From positions 1 to 46,784 of the forward strand of contig JAPLMW010000002.1 of NCBI GenBank assembly GCA_026386845.1: a stretch of 46,784 bases of DNA, written 5' to 3'. Position numbers and translations under genes: made by a program. Under the pieces are notes generated by a model that was given only the letters and a program-made list of their open reading frames with translations, was not told where the DNA came from and searched no databases. Positions 32,628-41,081 of this stretch are shown one piece after another. The stretch's first letter is position 1, and every line of letters starts with the position of its first letter. The DNA comes from Phycisphaerae bacterium (lineage in GTDB: Bacteria; Planctomycetota; Phycisphaerae; Sedimentisphaerales; UBA12454).

Positions 32628-34973
32628 TTAATCCTGTTTTTTAGATTTTTTTGCCGCTATCGCAGCTTGTCCTAATGAAATTCCGCCGTCATTGGCGGGA
32701 ATCAGCCGGTTAAATAATACCCTAAACCCGCCGTTTTGCAACAGTTCAATCAGTCTTTCCAAAAGAAATCTGTTGCAAAAAACTCCGCCGCTTATCGCAA
32801 CTGTTTTTATTCCGGTTTCATTTCGTGCCTGTTTTGCCAGCGCGAGGAAAAATTCCGCAACGGTATTATGAAATTTTGCCGAGATAACGCCTTTATCAAT
32901 GCCGGCCATTCTGTCTGTTATTATACTTTTAAGCATATCGCCGATTTCGACAGCAGTAACGCCATTTCCTTTTTTCAAATTGAAGTTATAACTTTGATAT
33001 GTTTTTCGGTCTGCAATTGCTTCGAGAGCCATCGGAAGCTGTGCCTCAAAATGATTATAACCTCCGAGGCCGCAAAGAGCGCTGGCTGCATCGAACAACC
33101 TGCCGAGACTCGATGTTTGAACAGTATTTATATTTTTCTCAATCTGCATTTGAATTGCGGCTCTTTTTTCTCTGTCCGGTTCAGTCTCGTCAAGAATAAC
33201 GTCAGGGACAAAAAAATTATATTTTTTCATCAATCCTATTATCGGCCTGATGGCTTCTTTTGCGGCTGAATCGCCGCCTGCAAGCGGATAGTAAGCCAAA
33301 TGGCCGAAACGCTGAAAATCATCAAGCGAGGCAATCAGACATTCGCAGCCCCAGATTGCGCCGTCTAAGCCGTAACCTGTGCCGTCTGCGACAATACCGA
33401 TTACTCTTTCGTCAAGATTATGCTCTGCCAGAACCGAAGCTATATGTGCCCAGTGATGCTGAACTTCAATGGATTCGACAAGCTCACCATTAATGAGTTT
33501 ATCTTTTTTTAACTTTCCTGCCCGCTTCGCTGAATCGAGGCGAGCGTATTGGCTCGACAGATAATTCGGATGCATATCACAGGTAACAATAGAAGGATTA
33601 GCGTCGAGAAGTTTTTTTAAGTGTTCAATCGATTGCATCCAGTGTTTGTAAACGCTCGCATCGGCCATATCGCCTATATGCTCGCTGAGGATGAACCGGT
33701 TTTGTTTTGCAAAGCAAAAGGTATTTTTCAAATCCGCGCCGGTCGCGAATATATCGGCTGAAGCGGAAATTTTTGAAGTGAAGACCTGCGGCACAAAGCC
33801 TCTTGATCGCCGCAGCAGGACAGGATCATTGCGAACAATCTGCACTATGGAATCGTCAACCTGCCTGAAAATATCCCTGTTGTGCATTAAAAATACATCG
33901 GTGATATTTCCAAGTTTTTCAAGAGCCTGGCTGTCCTTGCAAATCAAAGGCTCATCAGCGATATTGCCGCTGGTCATTACAAGTGCGTTTATTTTTTCTT
34001 CAGCAAATATAAGATGATGCAAAGGTGTATAAGGGAGCATAAAACCAAAAGTATTGACACCCTCGGCAACGGATGGGGCGATTGTGGCTGGTTCTTTCTT
34101 TGGCAAAAGCACGATTGGAGACTGCGGACTTTTCAGAATTGCTTCTGCCGTTTTATCGACATAAGCAAACTGCCGGATTTTATCAATATCGGCCGCCATC
34201 ATCGCAAACGGCTTATAATCGCGCATTTTACGCAATCGGAGCAGTTTTACCGCCTCGTTATTTTCAGCGTCACAGGCTAAATGAAAACCGCCAAGTCCTT
34301 TGATTGCGACAATTTTTCCAGCCGATAAAAGTCGAACTGTCTCTTTAATAACTTTATCGCAATCAGATTCAATTTCTTTGCCTTTGTTATCGCAAAGTTT
34401 TATTTTCGGTCCGCATACGGGACAGGCAACCGGCTGAGCGTGAAATCGTCTGTCTGCTGGATTTTCATACTGCTCTTTACATCTGCCGCACATTGAGAAT
34501 TCCGCCATAGTAGTATTCGGCCGGTCGTAAGGTATGGATTTTATTATTGAATATCGCGGCCCGCAGTTGGTGCAGTTGATAAACGGATAACGGTATCTGA
34601 AATCGTTTTTGTCGAACAGTTCCGACAGACAATCTTTGCAGGTTGCGATATCAGCGGTAACTTCCGCACTTATTTCTCCACCTGCTACACTTTTTTTAAT
34701 CTCAAAGGATTTGTCTGAGTCAATCGGGACGGTTTGGGCAATATTTATTGAGGTGATTTTTAAAAGCGGTATTTCATTGCCGCCGGCTTTTAATTTTTCG
34801 GTAAAATTATCTATATTATTGCTACTGCCCTGAATTTCTATTATTACGCCCTGAGTGTAATTATAGATGAAACCTGTCAGATTAAGCTGGGTGGCGAGTC
34901 TGTAAACAAAAGGCCGAAATCCTATGCCCTGGACCTGTCCCTGGACAATTATTTTTTTTCTTGTGATGTTCAT
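32628..34973 (-). CDS. hypF: Carbamoyltransferase HypF
   Basis: 781 residues, normal length. Makes carbamoyl-adenylate from carbamoyl phosphate and ATP, then loads HypE. Domain order: acylphosphatase-like (GQVQGIGFRPFVYRLA), two zinc fingers (CKDC...CTNC and CGRC...CPVC), a YrdC-like domain (AIKGLGGFHLACDAEN...LRLRKMRDYKPFAMM), and a Kae1-like domain (CDMHPNYLSSQYA, VQHHWAHIASVLAEH, GIVADGTGYGLDGAIWG, SGGVFCNRFL, ANDGGISLGQA). A segment of about 14 extra residues (LDSAKRAGKLKKDKLINGE) lies between the MHPNYLSSQYA and VQHH motifs. HHWAH replaces the more frequent HHHAH. Confidence 0.95.
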   Translation of the reverse strand: MNITRKKIIVQGQVQGIGFRPFVYRLATQLNLTGFIYNYTQGVIIEIQGSSNNIDNFTEKLKAGGNEIPLLKITSINIAQTVPIDSDKSFEIKKSVAGGEISAEVTADIATCKDCLSELFDKNDFRYRYPFINCTNCGPRYSIIKSIPYDRPNTTMAEFSMCGRCKEQYENPADRRFHAQPVACPVCGPKIKLCDNKGKEIESDCDKVIKETVRLLSAGKIVAIKGLGGFHLACDAENNEAVKLLRLRKMRDYKPFAMMAADIDKIRQFAYVDKTAEAILKSPQSPIVLLPKKEPATIAPSVAEGVNTFGFMLPYTPLHHLIFAEEKINALVMTSGNIADEPLICKDSQALEKLGNITDVFLMHNRDIFRQVDDSIVQIVRNDPVLLRRSRGFVPQVFTSKISASADIFATGADLKNTFCFAKQNRFILSEHIGDMADASVYKHWMQSIEHLKKLLDANPSIVTCDMHPNYLSSQYARLDSAKRAGKLKKDKLINGELVESIEVQHHWAHIASVLAEHNLDERVIGIVADGTGYGLDGAIWGCECLIASLDDFQRFGHLAYYPLAGGDSAAKEAIRPIIGLMKKYNFFVPDVILDETEPDREKRAAIQMQIEKNINTVQTSSLGRLFDAASALCGLGGYNHFEAQLPMALEAIADRKTYQSYNFNLKKGNGVTAVEIGDMLKSIITDRMAGIDKGVISAKFHNTVAEFFLALAKQARNETGIKTVAISGGVFCNRFLLERLIELLQNGGFRVLFNRLIPANDGGISLGQAAIAAKKSKKQD

Positions 34974-34977
34974 AAAA

Positions 34978-35637
34978 TTATTCTATCTCGGTCTGGTGAG
35001 GCAGATTTTCAAGAGGGCAGCCGGCACATCTGGCCTGCGGTCTGCAAAACTCTTTGCCGGTGCGGACAAGCAGGGCGTGACACTCATTAAAAAGCCGGAC
35101 ATTATCTTCAAGATTATCTTCAAAAAGACTCCGAAGCTCTTCATAGCCGCACTGCGGTTCAATCAGCAAATGCCTCGTCGCTATCCTGTATGTATAGGCA
35201 TCGACTACGAAAACAGGTCTGTCAAAAGCATAAAGCAGAATTGAATCCGCTGTTTCGGGGCCGATGCCGTTTATCTGCAAAAGTTCTTCTCGAAGATTTT
35301 CAGTATGAATCGACTCTATTTCCGACAGTCTGCCGTTATGCTGTTCGAAAAGCCATTTCAGAAAGGCCTTTAGTCTTTTTGCCTTTATGTTGTAATATCC
35401 GGCAGGCCTGATAAGCTGGGCCAGCCGCTCCTGCGGCAGCGAATAAAGTTTATCAAGGCTCATTACCGATGCTTTTTTCAGATTCAGTATGGCTTTTTCG
35501 ACATTCTGCCAGTTTGTGTTCTGGGTCAGGATAGCACCTGCAATAATTTCGTCCTTCGTTTCGCCCGGCCACCAGTGCTGCGGACCGAAACGCTTAAAAA
35601 GCAGCTTGTATATCTGTTGTATCGTTTCTCTGGTCAT
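34978..35637 (-). CDS. MagIII-like DNA glycosylase (endonuclease III domain)
   Basis: 219 residues, HhH-GPD base-excision glycosylase. WWPGETKDEIIAGAILTQNT, LIRPAGYYNIKAKRLKAF, the helix-hairpin-helix LLQINGIGPETADSILLYA and the catalytic Asp of VVDAYTYRI are clear. The catalytic Lys of bifunctional endonuclease III (GxGxKTA) is Glu here, and only three Cys of the iron-sulfur loop remain (FCRPQARCAGC). Both features, with the WWP and SGFYN-like signatures, resemble Helicobacter MagIII, a 3-methyladenine glycosylase. It is separated from hypF by 4 bases and so leads the hyp operon. Confidence 0.8.
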   Translation of the reverse strand: MTRETIQQIYKLLFKRFGPQHWWPGETKDEIIAGAILTQNTNWQNVEKAILNLKKASVMSLDKLYSLPQERLAQLIRPAGYYNIKAKRLKAFLKWLFEQHNGRLSEIESIHTENLREELLQINGIGPETADSILLYAFDRPVFVVDAYTYRIATRHLLIEPQCGYEELRSLFEDNLEDNVRLFNECHALLVRTGKEFCRPQARCAGCPLENLPHQTEIE

Positions 35638-35725
35638 AGTTTTTCGGCATTATCAAACACTTTTTTGCTGACGTCAAATGATATGTTTTGCTTTTTTTGT
35701 TTGGTTCGGTTAAACTTCTGCCGCA

Positions 35726-36640
35726 ATGGCAGCAAAAAATTCAGACGGAGCTGATAAGAAATCGCGTGTCGCGGTCGCGGCAGAGAACGGATATTTTGCC
35801 AGGACATCCCGGCCTTTTTATGCGCTGGTTTTTATTCTGCCGTTTATCATAGCTTATGAAATTCTTGTCCTCCTGGTTAATCCGCAGCTTCTGACCGAAT
35901 CTGTCAGCAATATCCGCGGGGCGGTAGTGTCTTTTGTCTGGATACAAAATTTTCTGCATTATTTCGGTATGGGCACGAAAAACGCATGGCTTTTTGCGCC
36001 CGTTGTCGTGATAGTTACGCTTTTAATACTTCAGCTTGCCGCAAGGCAGAGCTGGAAGGTCAGGCCGGGCGATTTGCCCATTATGGCTGTGGAATGCTTA
36101 GTGCTGGCGATACCTCTTATCGTTCTTGCTCTTGTTCTTAACAGGGGAGCAAACCCACAATCATCGGCAGTTGGAAATTTTTCCGGCATTATCGTCTGCA
36201 AAACCTCTTTGGCAGAGTCTGCATCCGGTACTGCCGCTGATAATATGAGTTCCAGTTATGACAGCAGCAGCCATAACATCGCGATGGACATCTTGACCGG
36301 TATCGGGGCGGGAATTTATGAAGAGCTGATTTTCAGGCTGCTTCTCATAAGTCTTTCGATGATGTTTTTCGAAACGATACTCGGCGTCCGCAGAATGAGG
36401 GCCGTAATTATATCTGTGATTATTTCTTCGATTCTTTTCAGTCTTCATCATCATTTTGTGTTTATAAACGGTCAATTTGCCGTATCAGAAAAATTCTCTG
36501 TGATTCCTTTTGCTTTTCGAACCATCGCGGGGGTTTTCTTCGCCGTTATTTTCGCCGCTCGCGGTTTTGGCATCACTGCCGGCACCCACGCTTTTTACGA
36601 TATAATCGCCACATTCCTCAATGCCTGGATGTTTGGATAG
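35726..36640 (+). CDS. CPBP-family intramembrane metalloprotease
   Basis: 304 residues with about seven membrane segments. CPBP/Abi protease motifs are all present: EELIFRLLL (EExxxR, about residue 198), SLHHHFV (about 239) and GTHAFYDIIATF (HxxxD type, about 287). Such proteases cleave within the membrane; some act in CAAX processing or bacteriocin immunity, but the substrate here is unknown. The N-terminal 20 residues are charged. No convincing ribosome site precedes ATG 35726. It is divergent from the glycosylase/hyp operon, with an 88-base AT-rich intergenic promoter region between. Confidence 0.88.
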   Translation: MAAKNSDGADKKSRVAVAAENGYFARTSRPFYALVFILPFIIAYEILVLLVNPQLLTESVSNIRGAVVSFVWIQNFLHYFGMGTKNAWLFAPVVVIVTLLILQLAARQSWKVRPGDLPIMAVECLVLAIPLIVLALVLNRGANPQSSAVGNFSGIIVCKTSLAESASGTAADNMSSSYDSSSHNIAMDILTGIGAGIYEELIFRLLLISLSMMFFETILGVRRMRAVIISVIISSILFSLHHHFVFINGQFAVSEKFSVIPFAFRTIAGVFFAVIFAARGFGITAGTHAFYDIIATFLNAWMFG

Positions 36641-36734
36641 AGCCGAAAATCCGAAAATAATTTCACCATTGAGCTTTTTATTGAAAAAAGCGATTTATTT
36701 TTCAAATCTTTATTCCAGCCTGTTTATGGACTTG

Positions 36735-36743
36735 TGTTATAAT
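36735..36743 (+). promoter_or_regulatory. Possible extended -10 promoter
   Basis: TGTTATAAT, with the TGn extension at 36735-36737 and TATAAT at 36738-36743. No good -35 box is seen. Confidence 0.4.
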
Positions 36744-36789
36744 CGTCCCATAATGCCGCAAAACTGCATTATCAGTATTGATAACGGCC

Positions 36790-36818
36790 TTGAATTGGAA
36801 GGCTGTTTATGGTAGAAT
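36790..36818 (+). promoter_or_regulatory. Predicted sigma70-type promoter of the DUF2617 gene
   Basis: TTGAAT (36790-36795), 17-base spacer, TAGAAT (36813-36818), 48 bases before the ATG. Confidence 0.5.
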
Positions 36819-36866
36819 AACGTCATAAGAAGTAACCAGCTTTTTAATATCTTAGATGGGTTTTAA

Positions 36867-37412
36867 ATGGAAATTCCGAACACAAATGTTGTTGTCAGCG
36901 AACTGACCTTCACGCTTTATCAAAGGCCTCTTCATCCGGAGCTTTTCACTATTTATGAAAAGCGCACCATAAAGACTGACAAGTATGAAGCGCTGATTTG
37001 GGCGACCGGCGGCTCGCACGTAGTAAGTGTTTTCACAAATGACCTTTGTCTTTCGGAATTGATAAGCACACCGACGCAGCCTTTGCCGCGCCGCGGCCTG
37101 ATTGAAAGATTCAGATTCAGCGGCCAGAGAAATCACAAATGCACCCTTGCCAAGGGCCTTAGCTATATGACCGATTTTCAGGTCGAAAAGATGAGTCCCA
37201 ATCTTTATCGTCAAAGCCATACCGACCTTGAGAGATTTGCCCGCAACCACGGCATATTCGTGAAATTCCCCAAGCTCGCCATCGGCGGTCTTGAGCCTTT
37301 CAGCTATATTGATTTTGAGGCAAGAAAAGACGAACTGCATATTCACGCGTTCCACGCATATCCCGACCAGGTAACAATCATAAAGACTCAGTCCCTGTTC
37401 GATATGCACTAA
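36867..37412 (+). CDS. DUF2617-family protein
   Basis: 181 residues. The layout VSELTFTLYQRPLHPELFTIY, ATGGSHVVSVF, LPRRGLIERFRFSGQR, ISYMTDFQVE-like GLSYMTDFQVEKMSP and the terminal HAFHAYPDQVTIIKTQSLF matches DUF2617 proteins known from Planctomycetota. No function is established. No signal peptide or membrane segment is present, so it is probably cytoplasmic. It has its own predicted promoters and is followed by a separate promoter for the transporter gene. Confidence 0.8.
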   Translation: MEIPNTNVVVSELTFTLYQRPLHPELFTIYEKRTIKTDKYEALIWATGGSHVVSVFTNDLCLSELISTPTQPLPRRGLIERFRFSGQRNHKCTLAKGLSYMTDFQVEKMSPNLYRQSHTDLERFARNHGIFVKFPKLAIGGLEPFSYIDFEARKDELHIHAFHAYPDQVTIIKTQSLFDMH

Positions 37413-37442
37413 TCCTGTCCGTGCAGGTCATTCCATAAACAA

Positions 37443-37471
37443 TTGACGCACAGATAAAGTCTGACTATAAT
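37443..37471 (+). promoter_or_regulatory. Near-consensus sigma70 promoter of the nucleoside transporter
   Basis: TTGACG (37443-37448), 17-base spacer, TATAAT (37466-37471). It is the best promoter match I found in the window. GGAG (37492-37495) precedes the ATG by 9 bases. Confidence 0.75.
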
Positions 37472-37504
37472 GCCTTCTCGTTTATTTTTCCGGAGAAGAT
37501 AAAT

Positions 37505-38704
37505 ATGCCCAGATTGATTAGTCTTGCGGGTCTGATTGTAATGGTCTTTCTGGCCTGGCTGCTTTCTGATAACCGCAGAAAGATGAACTGGCGGCTGATT
37601 ATCAGCGGCATTATTTTACAATTCGCACTTGCAGTTATCATCCTGCATACTGTTCCCGGCCGGTTTGTTTTTGACGGCGTAAGAATCCTTATAACAGAGC
37701 TAATCGGTTTTTCAGAAGCAGGGTCTGAATTCGTTTTCGGGGCGACTTTCAAAGAGCATTTTTTCGCATTTTCTGTTCTGCCGACAATAATCTTCGTATC
37801 CTCACTTATGACAGTCCTTTTTCATCTTGGCGTTCTGCAGAAGATTGTCGAATTTATGGCAAAAATTATGGTCTATGTTATGGACACCGCCGGCTCGGAA
37901 TCGCTTGCTACCGCGGCAAACGTATTTATGGGAATGGCTGAAGCGCCGCTGGTGATAAGACCTTATATAAGAACAATGACCCGCTCGGAAATTATGGCTA
38001 TGATGACAGGCGGAATGGCTACAATTTCCGGCGCAACGCTGGCGGCCTATACAGGCTTTGGCGCAAATGCCGGACATCTGCTTACAGCCTCGATAATATC
38101 CGCTCCTGCCGCACTGGTTATCGCAAAGATAATGATTCCGGAAACCGAACCATCCCAGACCAAAGGCGTAGTAAAGATTAAAATTCCAAAACAGGATGTC
38201 AATGTTCTCGATGCCGCCTGCCGCGGAGCAATTGACGGTGTCAAACTGGCAATCAATATCGCGGCGGTGCTGATTTGCTTTATAGCATTTGTCGCTCTTG
38301 TAAACTGGCTGTTTTCATTTCTGCCGAGTCTTAACGGCCAGCCGTTTACGCTCGAAAGAATCCTCGGCTGGTTCTGCTCGCCGATAGCGTGGATTATGGG
38401 AGTCGAATGGAAAGATGCCTCGATAGTCGGCGCTCTTTTGGGCAAAAGAACGGTGCTTAACGAATTTATCGCTTATCTTGACCTTGTTAAATTCAAGGAT
38501 GTTATTTCTCCCCGTTCATTTACGATAGCGACTTACGCCCTTTGCGGCTTTGCCAATTTCGGCTCAATCGCGATTTTGATAGGCGGTTTAAGTACTCTTG
38601 TGCCTGAAAGACGAGTTGATTTTGCAACGCTTGGCTTTAAATCCATGATAGCGGGAATGCTTGCCTGTTTTATGACAGCCACAATCGCAGGTGTGCTAAT
38701 TTAA
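37505..38704 (+). CDS. nupC: Concentrative nucleoside transporter (NupC/CNT family)
   Basis: 399 residues with about ten membrane segments. CNT signatures: GSESLATAANVFMGMAEAPLVIRPY, TGGMATISGATLAAYTGFG, LLTASIISAPAALVIAKI and GKRTVLNEFIAYLDL. Family members import nucleosides with protons or sodium across the inner membrane. In characterised members the GxEAPL and NEFIAY segments form the nucleoside and cation sites. Nucleoside preference cannot be told. Its last 9 bases overlap the end of the convergent iorB gene, so the two transcripts overlap. Confidence 0.92.
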   Translation: MPRLISLAGLIVMVFLAWLLSDNRRKMNWRLIISGIILQFALAVIILHTVPGRFVFDGVRILITELIGFSEAGSEFVFGATFKEHFFAFSVLPTIIFVSSLMTVLFHLGVLQKIVEFMAKIMVYVMDTAGSESLATAANVFMGMAEAPLVIRPYIRTMTRSEIMAMMTGGMATISGATLAAYTGFGANAGHLLTASIISAPAALVIAKIMIPETEPSQTKGVVKIKIPKQDVNVLDAACRGAIDGVKLAINIAAVLICFIAFVALVNWLFSFLPSLNGQPFTLERILGWFCSPIAWIMGVEWKDASIVGALLGKRTVLNEFIAYLDLVKFKDVISPRSFTIATYALCGFANFGSIAILIGGLSTLVPERRVDFATLGFKSMIAGMLACFMTATIAGVLI

Positions 38705-39280
38705 GGCTCTGCCGGCGGCGAATGCCTTTTTGTTTAGTTCGATATATTTCTTTTCGACTACCGTTTCAATCGCTTTTTGCCAGCAGTCAATTGATAAATC
38801 GAGATGATTTGACATCGCACCAAGTAAAACGGTATTTGCAGTTCTTATATTGCCGGACTCTATTGCGATTTTCACGGCATCTATAAAAACAAATTTTTTG
38901 AAAACATCTTCGAGCATCTGCCTGACGTTCTGCGGATATTTCGCTATACCCGATGAAACGGTAACAGGAATAATCGCCTGTGAGCTTACAACGGCAACGC
39001 CGTCAGGAGAAAGATAATCGCTGAATCGCAAAGCTTCAATTTGCTCAAGTGCGACAAGCACTTTTGCCGTTCCCCTGGCGACAAGAGGACTATAAACTTT
39101 TTTGCCGTAGCGAATCTGACCGATTACGGACCCGCCTCGCTGTGCCATTCCGTGAACCTCGTTTGTCTTTACGTCGAACCCAGCCAGCATCGCCGCCTGA
39201 GCGGTTATTTCGCTTGCCAGGAGAATTCCCTGGCCGCCCACACCTGCAAGAACAATGCTTGTGACTTGTCCATCACTCAT
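38696..39280 (-). CDS. iorB: Indolepyruvate:ferredoxin oxidoreductase beta subunit
   Basis: 194 residues, gamma-type domain of 2-oxoacid:ferredoxin oxidoreductases. IVLAGVGGQGILLASEI, EVHGMAQRGGSVIGQIRYG, LVALEQIEALRF and NTVLLGAMSNHLDL match IorB. With IorA it oxidises arylpyruvates (from aromatic amino acids) to aryl-CoA, reducing ferredoxin. Its start overlaps the iorA stop by ATGA. The presence of this oxygen-sensitive pair points to an anaerobic lifestyle. Confidence 0.94.
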   Translation of the reverse strand: MSDGQVTSIVLAGVGGQGILLASEITAQAAMLAGFDVKTNEVHGMAQRGGSVIGQIRYGKKVYSPLVARGTAKVLVALEQIEALRFSDYLSPDGVAVVSSQAIIPVTVSSGIAKYPQNVRQMLEDVFKKFVFIDAVKIAIESGNIRTANTVLLGAMSNHLDLSIDCWQKAIETVVEKKYIELNKKAFAAGRALN

Positions 39281-41037
39281 AGCTGCTCCTTCTCGTCAAT
39301 GGGGTTTATCGCATCGAAAGGACAAATCTGCTCGCACAGGCCGCAGCCGCTGCAAAGCAGCTCGTTTATCACCGGTTTTTCGCCTGTGCCGTCAATTGCA
39401 GGGCAGCCGAGTTTGAGGCACATTTTGCAGTTTTTACAAACCAGTTTATCTATTCGGCGGATTATACCGACTCTTTTTCTTTCTCTTAACGGACAGGGTG
39501 CGTAAGAGACAATCAGCGAAGAGACATTCGAATTCAATTCTTCTTCAATAATTTTCTGAGTTTTTTCGGCGTTATACGGGTCGATTGTAACAACTCTTTC
39601 TATTCCGCAGGCTTTGCCGATTTGTTCTATTGAAATTGCCTTTGTGGTTTCGCCCATAAGTGTTCTGCCCGTGCCGGGATGCTCCTGATGACCTGTCATC
39701 GCCGTTGTTCTGTTATCGACAACAATTATGGTTGCCTTGCCCTTGTTGTAAGCGATATCGAGCAGGCCTGTTATGCCGGAATGGAAAAATGTCGAATCAC
39801 CAACAATGCCGACGACCTTTTTCTTTTCGCCGACCTTGTCGAGGCCGTGCGCCATTGATATGCCTGCCCCCATACACAGGATTGAGTCGAGTCTGTTCAA
39901 AGGCTTAAAAGTGCCGAGGCTGTAGCAGCCGATATCGCCTGTTACGATTACATCCTGTCTTGAAAGCGCCAGAAAGATTCCCCTGTGCGGACAGCCGGGG
40001 CATAACACCGGCGGCCTTGCCGGAAGCTGGTCGAGATATTTTATGGTTTTCTGGGCCGGCGGCTGCTTGCCTTCCATTTTTGCGCGGGATTTCTGCAGTG
40101 TTGAGATTGAAAGTTCTCCTATGCCCGGCAAAAACTCCCTGCCGATGCAGTTTATTCCGAGCGAGCGAACGTGTTCTTCAAGAATATCGTCAAGCTCTTC
40201 GACTACTAAAACTTTTTTTACGCCGGCGGCGAATTCCTTTATGAGTTTGTCCGGGAAAGGATATGAAAAACCGAGTTTGAGAACCGACGCATCCGGCCAG
40301 ACCTCGCGGACATACTGATATGAAATTGAGGCGGTTATAATGCCAAGTGATTTATCCCGCCATTCGATTTTGTTGAGTTCGCTTTTGTTGACTTCCTCGA
40401 AAAGTTCCTTTAAACGCCCCTCCATTTTATTCCGCATCTCTCTGGCGTAAAGCGGCACGGTTACGAACCGGGGAGGATTTTTTTCAAAAGCTATTTTCTT
40501 TGGATTTTCCTTTCTGTCGGCAGTTTCCACAATGCTGCACGAATGGCTTACTCTTGTGGTTGAGCGAAGGATTGTCGGCGTCTTGTATTTTTCGGATATT
40601 TCCAGCGCCTTGATGAGAAATTCCTTTGCCTCGCTGCTGTCTGAAGGCTCGAACATCGGCACCTTTGCAAATCGCGCATAATGCCGGCTGTCCTGTTCAT
40701 TTTGCGATGAGTGCATTCCGGGGTCATCCGCGACACAGCAGACGAAGCCGCCTTCTACGCCGATATAGCTTAATGTCATCAATGGGTCCGCTGCGACATT
40801 AAGGCCGACGTGTTTCATAGTTACTATCGCTCTTGCACCTGCCCAGGCTGCTGCTGCCGCGGCTTCAAACGCTACTTTTTCATTGGGTGACCATTCGCAA
40901 TAGATATGCTTTTTATATTGAACGATGTTTTCGAGAATTTCCGTGGAAGGCGTGCCTGGATAACCCGATGCGAATGTAACGCCTGCTTCATACGCTCCGC
41001 GGGCGATAGCCTCGTTGCCTGACATTAGCTGTGCCAA
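39277..41037 (-). CDS. iorA: Indolepyruvate:ferredoxin oxidoreductase alpha subunit
   Basis: 586 residues from a TTG start with GAGGT 6 bases upstream. Domain order: pyrimidine-binding half (MSGNEAIARGAYEAGVTFASGYPGTPSTEI), thiamine diphosphate-binding half (CPGCPHRGIF, GDIGCYSLG, IVGDSTFFHSGITGLLDIAYN), then two 4Fe-4S motifs at the C-terminus (CKNCKMCLKLGCP and CSGCGLCEQICP). Catalyses ferredoxin-linked oxidative decarboxylation of indolepyruvate and related acids. It is 44 bases downstream of the MlaD-like gene on the same strand. Confidence 0.96.
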   Translation of the reverse strand: MAQLMSGNEAIARGAYEAGVTFASGYPGTPSTEILENIVQYKKHIYCEWSPNEKVAFEAAAAAAWAGARAIVTMKHVGLNVAADPLMTLSYIGVEGGFVCCVADDPGMHSSQNEQDSRHYARFAKVPMFEPSDSSEAKEFLIKALEISEKYKTPTILRSTTRVSHSCSIVETADRKENPKKIAFEKNPPRFVTVPLYAREMRNKMEGRLKELFEEVNKSELNKIEWRDKSLGIITASISYQYVREVWPDASVLKLGFSYPFPDKLIKEFAAGVKKVLVVEELDDILEEHVRSLGINCIGREFLPGIGELSISTLQKSRAKMEGKQPPAQKTIKYLDQLPARPPVLCPGCPHRGIFLALSRQDVIVTGDIGCYSLGTFKPLNRLDSILCMGAGISMAHGLDKVGEKKKVVGIVGDSTFFHSGITGLLDIAYNKGKATIIVVDNRTTAMTGHQEHPGTGRTLMGETTKAISIEQIGKACGIERVVTIDPYNAEKTQKIIEEELNSNVSSLIVSYAPCPLRERKRVGIIRRIDKLVCKNCKMCLKLGCPAIDGTGEKPVINELLCSGCGLCEQICPFDAINPIDEKEQL

Positions 41038-41081
41038 ATCAATACCTCATTCCAAAATCAAAACTGGAGAATGGGATTTTT

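Noticed and set aside
33480-33550. Extra segment in HypF as another repeat insertion
   Set aside because: The added residues are visible, but the DNA does not match any repeat family I can identify in the window, so I keep it only as a note in the gene entry.
36621-36815. Small open frame after the CPBP gene
   Set aside because: It overlaps the end of the protease gene, lacks a ribosome site and covers the predicted promoters.
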